Shown: positions 1-13,000 of the stretch, piece by piece
Numbering within the stretch: the stretch's first letter is position 1
Layout: each line of letters starts with the position of its first letter
Assembly: GCA_004352715.1 (NCBI GenBank)
Contig: SCFE01000025.1
Span: 2,447,986-2,511,985 of the forward strand
Origin: Hofstenia miamia
Taxonomy: Eukaryota; Xenacoelomorpha; Acoela
Direction of reading: 5' to 3'
Length of the DNA stretch: 64,000 nt
Notes under the pieces: generated by a model
The model's input: the letters and a program-made list of their open reading frames with translations, nothing else
The model's database searches: none
What the model was told of the DNA's origin: nothing
Position numbers and translations under genes: made by a program

Positions 1-221
1 TTTTTTCAACATAAATTATGTTTTAAGGTTAAAATCACAAACAATTTACTTTTTGCAATTGATTTACAAGTAATAACATGTATATTCCTAAACGCAAAAT
101 CGTCATTTTTTTCAACATAAATTATGTTTTAAGGTTAAAATCACAAACAATTTACTTTTTGCAATTGATTTACAAATAATAACATGTATATTCCTAAACG
201 CAAAATCGTCATTTTTTTCAA
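1..221. repeat. 106-bp tandem repeat, about two copies
   Basis: A unit starting TTTTTTCAACATAAATTATG recurs 106 bp downstream almost unchanged (a one-base difference near 80/186). A third copy starts at about 213 and loses similarity after nine bases. It sits upstream of the first exon in this window, either in an intron or in the 5' flank of the channel gene. No coding content is seen up to 489. Confidence 0.9.
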
Positions 222-489
222 GTTAATGTGATCTTCAGTCGCGGTCGTTGTATCATGAATAATTTATTATCCGATTAAAATGTGAAAATTAATTATCCTT
301 TTCGCAGCGTCGAATTTACTACTGTAAATTTTCGCAGTGAGAATTATTTTGTATTTGTGTATTTTCAGTATTTTAAGCCCGTATAAATCTGTGCACCAGT
401 AGGATTAAAAATTGAAATAAATAATATGAGCCATCTTTTCCATTTCTATAAATATACTACATTCCTGTTTTTAATTAAACCGTATTTAG

Positions 490-3400
490 GTTGAAATTTT
501 GCCTTTCAATTCAAAAAATGCACATCTTCGGATCATGCCTCGATTCAAAGTCAAATCTGAAGGTGACGAAATTCACTATGACGATCAGATAGTTTTTGAA
601 TCCATGAAGTCAATTGGTCAATATATGCATGTTTCGGCTGGATTAGCCGGTCCAAAAGCCGGGGCCTCCTTCGACAGGTAATTCAGCCAAAAAGTCTTGA
701 GCTTTCAAGAAATTCATATCTTTACTTAACTTTGTTATCACTAAAATTGTAGCCTCACCTGAGATATGCGCGTTTGACTATTGGATTAATGGCCAATCTA
801 TTGGCAAAATAAATATGTTTCTATGAACAGTACTTTTTTAAACTTCCAATTGGAAATGAAACAATATAATTGGCGTAACAATGTTTCTTAGTTATACAGG
901 GTGACAAGTATGTAGTTAAACGATTATACATTAGCGGAATGCTTTTGATAAAAAATTTACCCATTTGCTGCTAGCTGACTAAATTTATGTGTGATTTTAT
1001 AAAATAATTAATTTTCATGGCTGACACAAGATATCACATCATTGGAGGTTTCTTTTTTCAAGATAGCGTTACTGGTAAAGCATACCTGACTTTGTTGAGA
1101 AGCAGCATTTTTCCTTTTATAACACGCCTATTTTTCATGGCGAACAGATAATTGTTATAAACGCTAGAGCAACAGCACATTTCCACAAAGAAGTGCGAGA
1201 TTTTCTGTACAAAAATTGACATCATAGCTAGATTGGCTATGTTGAATGCCCCCACGCCCGCCTTATTTAACTCCATTAGAATTTTTCTCGTGGGGTTTCT
1301 TAAAAATTGAAATAAGTCAGCTAGGACGCGTAACATTGCTTGTAGTCTGCCGATATTAGGATTGCATTGTAGCATCATTTGAACATTTGCATTAAGCTGC
1401 GTTTTCTGTAATAACTTTGAGTACTCCTTATTTGAATACAGATTTCATAAATATTAATAATTGTTTCCTTAATAAATAGGATCAATAAATAAACGTTTAA
1501 CTACTTTCCGACCACCCTGTATAACAGATGGCAACTAGAAATCTAGCCATGTTTTGCATGTTCAACACATCGTACCATCTGGCATGGCCATGCGCAAGGA
1601 AGTGTACAAAGGAGACTCCTTTCATTCAGGAATATGCATCACATCAATATGACAAAGCCAGCTCGCATTACGCAACTGCAACAAACAGTGTTTGAATAAT
1701 CACAATGTCGTATTCTCACCAAAAGAAATGAATTCTACTGACTTTCCTCAGGGTAGACCTATTGAAGATTTCTTTGATCAGTCAGCTCAAGAAGTCTGTA
1801 AGAATGGAAAGGTTGCAAGAGATGTAAAGCAGCTGCGAAGTCGGATCTTAACGTACATTTCAAATGAAGATTTTTTTAGCAGGGCAAGGTAGATGCACTT
1901 GTATCAAAAAATACTTTGCACACATACAAAATGAAAGGACTAAATGCTTTTTACTATTTGTTAAATATATTTCTTGGTTATGGGTTGCTTTATTCATTTT
2001 GGGTGAAAAATTAAACATTGTGTATATTTCTAGTTCCCACTCGTTAATACATTTTCCTTCTTACATTTTGTGGGTCTAGAGGATGTAGATGTCCATGCAG
2101 TGAATATCTTAAAGAATCTGTGACACCATTTCTTGAACATTAACTAAAGCCAAAATTATGTGTTTTATTTCAGTTACGAAGTTTTTTCATGGTATAGATG
2201 TGGTAACTTTGTGCAATTTTTTGTAATTTATAACTGCTTTATTAAATTGCTTTAAATCACAGTTTGTTAATTTAGGCACGAGGTCAATTTATCAGTCAGA
2301 CAAACTGGATACACTTTGTTCCATTTTTCTAGAGGAGAACTAGAGGAAAGAATACAGGTAAATATTATCTAACTGTTCATAGCATGCATGTCTAGGAGTT
2401 TAAGAATCTAACATGGCATGACAATTCTAATGAATTTGAAATAGATTATTGGACGATTATCAATCTATTTGTACATTCTAAGACTTTTAGTTGAATTGAT
2501 GAATTGACTGCCATAGATTTTCGAAATTGTTTTCTAAATGTGCAATTAACACATCAACTATAGCACAGTTAGATTAATCAAAGTATTGTAACTGTAGACG
2601 TGATATCCAATTGACCATTCCAATATCTGTCAATTTTCTATAATTTTGTCATGGTTTCGTCATACTTAGAAGCGTTGCTTTTTTTGTGTCCTAGCCCTGT
2701 ATTGCAAAACAATCTGGAAAATTCTAATTTAGTAACTTCCCGAAATCTTATGAACTCATACTCCAATTTCCAATTCGAATAGAAACATTCTTTTATATTA
2801 TATTGTAGTCTTACATGCTTAACTCATCCATTTCCCAAAAAGGTACAAAACTTTATTGCATGTATAATATGCAGTTAAAAATTATGCAGGAATAAGGAAG
2901 TAATGGTGTTGAAATTTTTAGATATTTGCGTTTAGAGTTGTTTCTTCAATCTGCTGACGCCGACTCTTTGAATAGACATCTATATCTTCAAATTTAACCC
3001 AAAATAGGTTCTTTGTGAATTTTTCTAGTTGGTCTATTTAACATTTATTCAATATCTCATAATACATTGTATTATTAGAAGGTATATTCCAACTCACCTT
3101 AACTTCTTTGTAATATATTGCACTGGTAATATAGATTACAATAATTTTAAACAAAACCAATGTGTGATTTTAAGGAATGACACCTTATGTAGACCAAAAT
3201 ATTTACGTGTATTTTTCAATGTCTGTCTATGAGCATGAAATTCATTTGATTGTAGTAAAGCAATCAATCTAATGTACAGATAATTACTTATTCCTGATTA
3301 TTAATGCCTCTAGCAGTTATGCACTTTGGGATTCTTAAAATGCGCATTTAAAAATCTCTGAAATAACTTTGCTTACATTAATTACGTTTATTAATGAGAT

Positions 3401-4004
3401 CGAATTTATTAGGTTATTAATTATTTAGGGTGGATCGATGATTAGATTATTTCACAAAGAAGTGGAAGCCTATGTGTGTGCGGAAGGACAATTCCATTCG
3501 GATATCGTTGAGAATGGTAGATCTTTAAGATTAAATCTATACAATATAAAAATTATAATTTTTGCAGAAACATTGTAGCTTTCTTCATTTATTATAAGTT
3601 TGGCGGTCATTCCAAACAACTTAATGTAATTTTTTAATCAATATATTCAAATTTAGTGCATCTACGTGTAAGAGAAATGATACCATCAATTCCAAAGACA
3701 ATGGCGCCATCTACCAGCGCAATCACGTACTGGCAGATTGAGCTCGAAGAGGGAATTCTTCTTGGAAATGTCATTACATGGGAAAGCCAAGTAAAACTTC
3801 GTCATATGGTCACCCGAAAATACCTTTCAGTTGCTGCTGATACAAAAAAGGTAGATATAGAAACTTTCAGATTTTGGAGTGAAACTTTGTTTAGTTAGTT
3901 TTAATCGAAAATGGTTCAGATCCAATGACGGTTTTCAAGATCAGTCCTGTTATTGAAACCGAAATGGAGGTAGCTTACGAGACGTATGCCCGATTTGAGC
4001 ATGT
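490..4004 (+). CDS. Channel gene, N-terminal block: MIR/beta-trefoil exons
   Basis: Exons 490-677, 2276-2357, 3429-3516, 3657-3850 and 3895 into the gap at 4005, with phases matching throughout (2, 0, 1, 0). The first encodes the end of the suppressor-type trefoil ([24 protein letters not shown]). The second has [13 protein letters not shown]. The third is the IP3R-like [16 protein letters not shown], the counterpart of GGDVVRLFHAEQEKFL. The fourth and fifth give the second trefoil ([36 protein letters not shown]). Where rat IP3R1 has the IP3-contact loop RTTGR, this protein has RVREM. The intron 3851-3894 is only 44 bp. Upstream exons lie left of the window. The last exon is cut by the assembly gap; a GT at 3970 exists, but the conserved reading continues past it to 4004. 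Confidence 0.85.
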
Positions 4005-7000
4005 NNNNNNNNNNNNNNNNNNNNNNNNNNNNNNNNNNNNNNNNNNNNNNNNNNNNNNNNNNNNNNNNNNNNNNNNNNNNNNNNNNNNNNNNNNNNNNNN
4101 NNNNNNNNNNNNNNNNNNNNNNNNNNNNNNNNNNNNNNNNNNNNNNNNNNNNNNNNNNNNNNNNNNNNNNNNNNNNNNNNNNNNNNNNNNNNNNNNNNNN
4201 NNNNNNNNNNNNNNNNNNNNNNNNNNNNNNNNNNNNNNNNNNNNNNNNNNNNNNNNNNNNNNNNNNNNNNNNNNNNNNNNNNNNNNNNNNNNNNNNNNNN
4301 NNNNNNNNNNNNNNNNNNNNNNNNNNNNNNNNNNNNNNNNNNNNNNNNNNNNNNNNNNNNNNNNNNNNNNNNNNNNNNNNNNNNNNNNNNNNNNNNNNNN
4401 NNNNNNNNNNNNNNNNNNNNNNNNNNNNNNNNNNNNNNNNNNNNNNNNNNNNNNNNNNNNNNNNNNNNNNNNNNNNNNNNNNNNNNNNNNNNNNNNNNNN
4501 NNNNNNNNNNNNNNNNNNNNNNNNNNNNNNNNNNNNNNNNNNNNNNNNNNNNNNNNNNNNNNNNNNNNNNNNNNNNNNNNNNNNNNNNNNNNNNNNNNNN
4601 NNNNNNNNNNNNNNNNNNNNNNNNNNNNNNNNNNNNNNNNNNNNNNNNNNNNNNNNNNNNNNNNNNNNNNNNNNNNNNNNNNNNNNNNNNNNNNNNNNNN
4701 NNNNNNNNNNNNNNNNNNNNNNNNNNNNNNNNNNNNNNNNNNNNNNNNNNNNNNNNNNNNNNNNNNNNNNNNNNNNNNNNNNNNNNNNNNNNNNNNNNNN
4801 NNNNNNNNNNNNNNNNNNNNNNNNNNNNNNNNNNNNNNNNNNNNNNNNNNNNNNNNNNNNNNNNNNNNNNNNNNNNNNNNNNNNNNNNNNNNNNNNNNNN
4901 NNNNNNNNNNNNNNNNNNNNNNNNNNNNNNNNNNNNNNNNNNNNNNNNNNNNNNNNNNNNNNNNNNNNNNNNNNNNNNNNNNNNNNNNNNNNNNNNNNNN
5001 NNNNTTACCATAGTATATATATATTTATATATAGATTAGAATGCAATTTTCATGTTGAAAGTGGTCGATGTAATCTCTCTACGTCATGTATATCCGTGAA
5101 CAAACACTCAGAAATGCGAAATTATTTGAAATTTTATTACAGCCGGTGTTATCGTATTGACAGTCAAACTAATTGTCTTAATAAGCATTATATAAACAAC
5201 TAGTTATTGTTTACTTTAAATTGAACAATAATCAAGATTAGAGAGCAAATAAACTACAAAACATAAATTTATGAAAAGATTATTTAGTATATGGTTTGTT
5301 TCAAGCAAACTTTCACATAAAAGTTTGTTTTCTACATTTCGCATTAGCGCATTGAGGTGTTTTCAAGATATGTTTTTAAAAATATTTTTTCTCCAATTAT
5401 TATTTTTTAATTATTTTTTATAACTAATGTTTTTTGCAAAATATATATTTTGGTGATTTTTTTATTTGAATTTTGCAATGATCTTAAAAAATATTCGTAG
5501 GTATAAAGACGAATTTCTTCTTACCTATTATTTTATGGGCTCGAATTTTAAATGACATTATAGTAAATTGCCGTAAATTAAAGGCATAGAGTTTTGTCGC
5601 CCCAGATTGAAAATTTTTTTCGAAAAAATATAAAAGTTATTTCTCATTACATGCAGTTTTATTTTAAAATACATTCCCATTTCATTTATTATAGTGCACC
5701 TCCTTAAACTTGTTTTCATATTAAAACTCAGTTAAAACCTGTTATTTCAAAATATTGTTTTTGGAATCCGGCCCTGGTTAGGAAATCTTGGCTGCGCCTC
5801 TGGACTATATACATTTTTCATACAAAGCCACTTTATAAACTGATTTTTCTGTCTAAAATCATTGAATGTTTCCTCTAGTAGTTAGTTCATCCGCTGAACG
5901 GTTGATAGCTTCATTGAATGAATGCATAATTGATCACTGCCTTTGCGCATGATTCAATATAAATCACCTGTCAATTGTGAATAATGTATCGTGGTTTGCC
6001 AATTTTCAGCATAATTCGTTTCACATTATTCTCACTGCGTTCACCCGCAATATTTATCATATTAACATCCGCAAGTCGTCATTTAAAATTTCTTTATTTC
6101 AATTTTGTAGTTCGTCAATTTTTTTTAGTTAATATTTGACATTGTTATGTATTTATATTTATTTAAACTAGTACTTTTTACTGAGCAATACAACACAAGC
6201 CCAACTTTTTTGAGACGCTTAAAGTAAGCATTTTCTACTTTCCCTTTCAAAGTTATACTATTGAACAAGCACATCTTGTCTATGCAATACACTACATACG
6301 TTTCGTTTGATTTTTTTTGGTTTACCGCCATTTTAAGATTGATTTTCTTATTAATCAATGAAAAATACAATTTTTAACTAATAAATACTATAAAAATTGA
6401 TTTATTGTTAAAATCTGCTTCAATGTAAGATTAAAACGCACATGCATGTCTACAGTACAAGTAGATGTACAATTCCATAATTCATTTTAGTATTGGATAA
6501 TATAAATAATTATGTTTCATGGGGTGGTCTGAGGACATTATATTTTCATAGCTTATAGAAATTGAATACTTATAGGTGAGTAAAATTGGTATTTATTCTT
6601 AATGCTATATAGGACCAAGCAACAAATAATCAATTTCCCACGTAAGATAATTTTAAAAATGCAATGGAATTTTTCAGTATTATTTACTATTTTTTAGTAT
6701 TTAAACTGAATTTATGTTTCTATTTATTCCAAGACATTTCCGCTTCGATGATTTGGTATAATTATTGTGACGGAATCGTGTGAACATATTTCCTCTATTT
6801 TTCTGTTTGATTTTCAGCATGTCAAACGTTTAAAATGACAAATTCAACGTGCTTGGTAAACATTCAACAAGGGAATAAGAAAATAACGATATTTATTTCT
6901 CTGAATACAAATCTAACATATTTGCATTGGATATTAAAATTTTTTAAATACACTTTCATTTTTTCATATTTAATGATTTTAGTGTAGTACCTTTTTTGGA

Positions 7001-10000
7001 AGTCGCTTACTTAGAAACTTTTAAACTTTTCAGTAAATTTAATTTACTTCCATACTCATATTGATTTTGAAGTTCGTTGCATTTATGAAAGCAACTTCAA
7101 TAAAACTAAATTGATAAAAGGTTTTAATGCGTCATCTGACAATTAAATCTCTTAATTATTGTTCCATAAAATATTGTTCACAACGTGTGATTGATTTTTG
7201 CAATTAATTTTGTGTATGATGATATCTTTTAAGCTCAGTGGCCTATTATAATACAATATCCATGGGTAGATTTTTTGGATCCAGAACGCTTTGTGACTTT
7301 TAAGATAGAATGGAGCAGCGTAGGTTTAAAGAAGTATTTGAAATTCGTTGCCTTCCACTGCATGGTATTATTATTATGTTGTAATCTATTATTGAATAAT
7401 GTGATAAAATATTATTTGCTAAGAGAAATAATATTATATTATAAAATATGTAGTATAGTTATATTTATATAATATATCATAAGCAAATATAATTTATAAT
7501 TGCACAACTTAGCTTCCAAGAATGTAGGATCTCTTCAACTACAACTTTTTTGTCTTACATCGGACTTTACTCCACCTGAAGAAAAATATTATTAAACGAT
7601 GTGATATTCGATTTCTGTTCATTAGCGCTGTTTAAGGTATAATATTGCAGTAAATTGGTGCATCTTTAGTCTCATATAGTATTTTATTGTTCATATTTTT
7701 GGATGTTGAGGGATTACATATTTTACCCCTAGAATTTCAACAAAACCGAAATGATCTATTATTGATAAACTCATTTGCACTGTATGTTCCATTATGCAAA
7801 TTTTCCAGCAAAAAGGTAGAATTCGTTATAAAAGATAACAACCAACATTTTCTTGTGATTATTGTCCTTGCAAATCGCCATTGTGTGTTGTACCATGCTT
7901 TCACATGTACCGTTGTGGAATTGTGATAACTCAGAAAAAAACATAAAAATATAGTATAGCTATGTAATTTTTATGTAATGTGTTGCCCATTGCTCATTTT
8001 GTTCAATTCTGTAAAAAGTAAATTTTAGTTTTATTATGTTTTTCTCCAATTTGAAGTACATCGCCTTCCTTATCAAAGTGTTGAATCAAATGGAATTAAA
8101 CAATTTTCTATTATATAGTTTTTGTAACGTGAAACGAAGACATCAATTATGTTTAGAAATGGTGGAACATGTAAAAACTGTTGCAAAGATGGATTTATTA
8201 TTTATGTTATACTCTTATGAAGTAATTCCAGAAGATTTCTTTCACTTTCTTTTTTACTATTTTGGGATTATCAATCAATAAGTTTGTTTCTGACGATAAC
8301 TGAACATAATTGGCTAAAGTTATAATGCTGTTAAAATAGAATTGTGACGTTTTACTTTTGATTATTTTTTGAGTCCTTACTATTTGTTGGAAGGCCTCTT
8401 TTCGAAGGAATGTATAATGAGATGCAATCAAAGATGTTTGTATCGTATTTGGCATTTAGGAGTCTGTTGAAGTATATCAGGTCGCTGAATTGTAGTTGTA
8501 GTGAAATGGGTAATAGGTAGAGGTTTTTCAATCTCTCTTTATAATCAAATCCAGAAGTAATCCATTTTACACATCTCTTTAGCAGTTTCTCCAAATTATC
8601 TATATCGTTTATTGAGTATAGCTATGTAATTTTTCTTAAATTTCCTGCTAGCCTGCTCATTTTGTTAATTTGTGTAAAAAGTAACTTATAGTTTTATTAT
8701 GTCTTTTGCCAATTTGAAGTAAATCGCCTTCCCTATCAAAGTGTTGAATCAAATGGAATTAAACAATTCTTTTATATAGTTTTGTAACGTGAAACGAAGA
8801 CATCAATTATGTTTAGAAATGGTGGAACATGTAAAAACTGTTGCAAAGATGGATATAAATTTGAGCACTGAGGAGCGAAACCTTTTGTCCGTCGCTTACA
8901 AAAATGTAGTCGGCAGCAGACGACATTCGTGGAGAATTCTTTCCAGCTATGAATGCAAAGAGAACGAAAGTGGAAACAGTGCGTCAACGAATGCTAAACT
9001 TTGCCAAAGCGAACGTAAAAAGGTTGGTAGCATTGATGAAGAAATTCAAAAATATCATTTTTTTAAAATATATTTAACTATGTATGTGTGTCTAGATGCA
9101 CAAAATTTAAAAAATGTTGTACAACCACTTTTACGTTTTTTGAGTTATTTCGGCTTCGAAAAAATAATCAACCCGACCTCTGTACATATAGTACTTTTCA
9201 GGCGCACGTTGCTTGCACAGGTGATCTCGATGTATGTTCCTTTTGCACAAAATATTCTCAGAATTGCAAGTTTATATTATTTTTAGAAAACTGCCATTTT
9301 CGTCTTGTGTTTTGGCGTTTGGTACTATTCCGTGCATACGCGATCGTAGCGGTATTACAAACATGGTCTATCGCTCTACTCTGGTTTCAGAATTCGCTCC
9401 TGATATCATTTATTAATTAAATTATTTTTAAGGTGTTAATCTTAAGGCGTTACGTATGTTTCGTACTCGACATGTATTCACTGTAACTAGTTTTCCTAAT
9501 AAAATATTCCTTTCATTGAAACATAAAATGTGTACAAATAAAGCGGGAAATCTCGAAAGATATTGTCACACATCAACAACCTAATTGTAACAAATTTTTT
9601 TCTAACCAAAGAAATTGCGTCCTTATTCCTGCTTTTATTTTTGTAATTGCTAAACAGACTTCATGAGAAAATATTTAAAAAAATTAAAAAAAAACTAGTG
9701 CTACTTTTTTTAGAAACATATTGAATCAGTTTTTTCTTGATCTTCATGAGTTTTTTCCAAACTTAAGTGAATGGTTTTAGGTTGAAGGTGAATTGAAAGA
9801 CATCTGCAATGACATAATAAACCTTCTGGACGAACATCTGATCAAAGTCGATGGAAGTGGTGAAAAGAGTTACGATTCTTTAGTTTTCTATATTAAAATG
9901 TAAGTAGATACAGGTTTTGCAACATGTATTTGAAGTTTATGCGGCAGATACAAAAATGAAACATTTCCATATGCTATTGTGTGGGTGGTATTGTATCCCA

Positions 10001-13000
10001 TGATTTGCTCATCAAATTCACAGATGTTGTTGCATATCGATGTTTAAAAATTTCTTCAACTAATTAATTTGCGGTATTTAGATGATCATGTAAGTAGCGT
10101 TGTTTATTCTCATTGTTTACAATTTTATGCCTGGTTTTTTGTGAGTCCCAGAGCCAGTTATTAAAATAATGATTCGAATGATACTGGTCCAGGAAACAGT
10201 TATTCTGTTTGCTGGAACTATATGAGATGTGTTAACCATTTATACTAAAACCTGCTAATTGACATTGATGAAAAATTCAATTTAGCTTTAGATAATTAGA
10301 AAACCTGTTGTACAATTTATAAACGAAATTTAATTTTATTCTTCACAACATAGCTTATAAATTATATAGTTTTCCCTGCATTTGCGTGCACTGATCTGTG
10401 ATAGTAAGGCCAGTCCATTTCTATCTCTGCTGTCACCTTAAAACCAGGTCATAATTTCTACTGAAATTGCATTTGTNCCCCCCCCCTAAAGCCGCGCCTG
10501 ATAGCCACAGGGAACTTTCAAAAGGATGGGGGGTTTGATATAATTTTGAGTTTAAAATAGATGACTTAAATAACAATGGAATGACTTAAATAACAATGGA
10601 GTACTGAATAATAAGATGAGTTGATTAACCAACCCCCCAAATCCTTCCCTGTATAAAAAATAGTTGACTTTAGTTTTAATGATTTGATTTGGTAAACAGT
10701 ATTTAGGGAAATGCTATTCGATCTAGAATATGATCTTAAGTCTACATCTTAGTGGCCTATGCTTTGAAGTGGCTGTAGATTGACTCTGTAAAAGAGTTTA
10801 CCAGTTATGGTCTGTTTGGTAATTAAGACCTCATTTCTGTATACAGGGGTATAAAAAATGTATTGCATTTAAATATATTGGCCACAGATATATTTAATTT
10901 TTTTAGCTGATAAAAAATATAATATATTTATTTTTTGTGAAAATTATTGATTTATGCCAACAATTATTTTAGCACAAATCCAGCACCCTTGTCACAAAAG
11001 CNNNNNNNNNGTAAAAGAGTTTACCAGTTATGGTTTGTTTGGTAATTAAGACCTCATTTCTGTATACAGGGGTATAAAAAATGTATTGCATTTAAATATA
11101 TTGGCCACATATATATTTAATTTTTTTAGCTGATAAAAAATATTTATTTTTTGTGAAAATTATTGATTTATGCCAACAATTATTTTAGCACAAATCCAGC
11201 ACCCTTGTCACAAAAGCTGCAGTAAAATGAAATCTTTAAAAATAGAGTTTTTTTAATGAAACAATCAGATTTGAGGTCAAACTATCATTTGGAATTTGCT
11301 GTTGCCTCATCTGTGGTTACTTGAACGGTTTACATTGTTTATGAAATCACCAAAAAATAATTTCGGAAGAATTTTTTTTCTTAACAATATTTGTAAACGA
11401 TATTTGATATATTTGGAAAAATATGTTTAAATGTATTTTTGTGCAGCCCTGGTTGTATATGGCTTCTTAATTATTTGATATTTCTCTCATTTAAACAAAA
11501 TGGAATATCGCAGTTACGCTGTATTCGCATTTCTGAGTTATGTTAGTCATTTATTGTGAACGGCCATTCAGTGTACGTGAAGGATCTTTCGAGTGAGAAT
11601 TTATTGTTATAAAACGGTAGCGCATGTCTTGCCTTCAAACATCAGTTCGAGACATACGAATATTTATTGTAGATATTTTTCATATTAATATTACCGTGCT
11701 TATTTGTATTAATATATATATGGCGTATCCAGAATTTTTGTTGGGACAGTTGGATAGCCCAATTTTAATAAAATTCCAATTAAAATCAAACTTTTTTTTC
11801 CATATACTCACAGGTTCCTCCACCATACAGTTTAACACAAAAGTATTCGTGTTAGGAGGCTCATCTCGTAGCATGCAAAATGTATTAACCCTTTCACTAC
11901 TATTGGGACACATATGACGCACGTCTATAACCTATTGGGACACATGTGTCCCATTAAAAATTTTGCCCATTATATAAATTTCGGACTTTTTTAAATGAAA
12001 TAGGTCCTAAGGAAGTATGTTCTGTAAAAAAATTAGAAAAAAGTATTTTGCACTTAACAAAAAAAATCGTTGTCAAAGGGTTAAGTTAGGCATGCATTTC
12101 ATTATTAATATTACCGTGCTTGTTTGTATTGATACAATACATGGCGTATTCAGAATTTTTGTTGGGACAGTTGGATAGCCCAATTTTAATAAAATTCCAA
12201 TTAAAATCAAACTTTTTTTTCCATATACTCACAGGTTTCTCCACCATACAGTTTAACACAAAGGTATTAGTTTTAGGAGGCTCATCTCGTAACCTGCAAC
12301 ATGTATTAACCCTTTCACTACTGTTGGGACATATATGTCCCACAAAATTTCCAATCACAATAGAAGGACTATTGGGACACATATGACCCATGTCTATAGC
12401 CTAGTGGGACACATGTGTCCCATTAAATATTTTGCTCATTATATAAACTTCTGACTTTCTTTAAATGAAATAGGTTCTAAGAAATTATGTTCTGTAAAAA
12501 AATTAGAAAAAAGTATTTTGCACTTAACAAAAAAAATCGTTGTCAAAGGGTTAAGTTAGGCATGCATTTCATTATTAATATTACCGTGCTTGTTTGTATT
12601 GATACAATACATGGCGTATCCAGAATTTTTGTTGGGACAGTTGGATAGCCCAATTTTAATAAAATTCCAATTAAAATCAAACTTTTTTTTCCATATACTC
12701 ACAGGTTTCTCCACCATACAGTTTAACACAAAGGTATTAGTTTTAGGAGGCTCATCTCGTAACCTGCAACATGTATTAACCCTTTCACTACTGTTGGGAC
12801 ATATATGTCCCACAAAATTTCCAATCACAATAGAAGGACTATTGGGACACATATGACCCATGTCTATAGCCTAGTGGGACACATGTGTCCCATTAAATAT
12901 TTTGCTCATTATATAAACTTCTGACTTTCTTTAAATGAAATAGGTTCTAAGAAAGTATGTTCTGTAAAAAAATTAGAAAAAAGTATTTTGCACTTAACAA

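Noticed and set aside
3925-5203. Long open frames of 350-400 codons on both strands
   Set aside because: They consist almost entirely of the N gap; only the first about 35 codons on + are real (the channel exon).
7275-7472. [13 protein letters not shown] frame as a candidate missing channel exon
   Set aside because: No similarity to the expected end of the second beta-trefoil and no matching splice phase; ends in AT-rich hydrophobic noise.
9088-9420. Overlapping 60-110-codon frames after the first 14-3-3 exon
   Set aside because: They lie in the intron after a good donor (9023), and the 14-3-3 alignment resumes at 9781.
12086-12861. Paired 88-101-codon frames on both strands, repeated
   Set aside because: They repeat with the 470-bp tandem unit, overlap on both strands and include the palindromes; no protein similarity.
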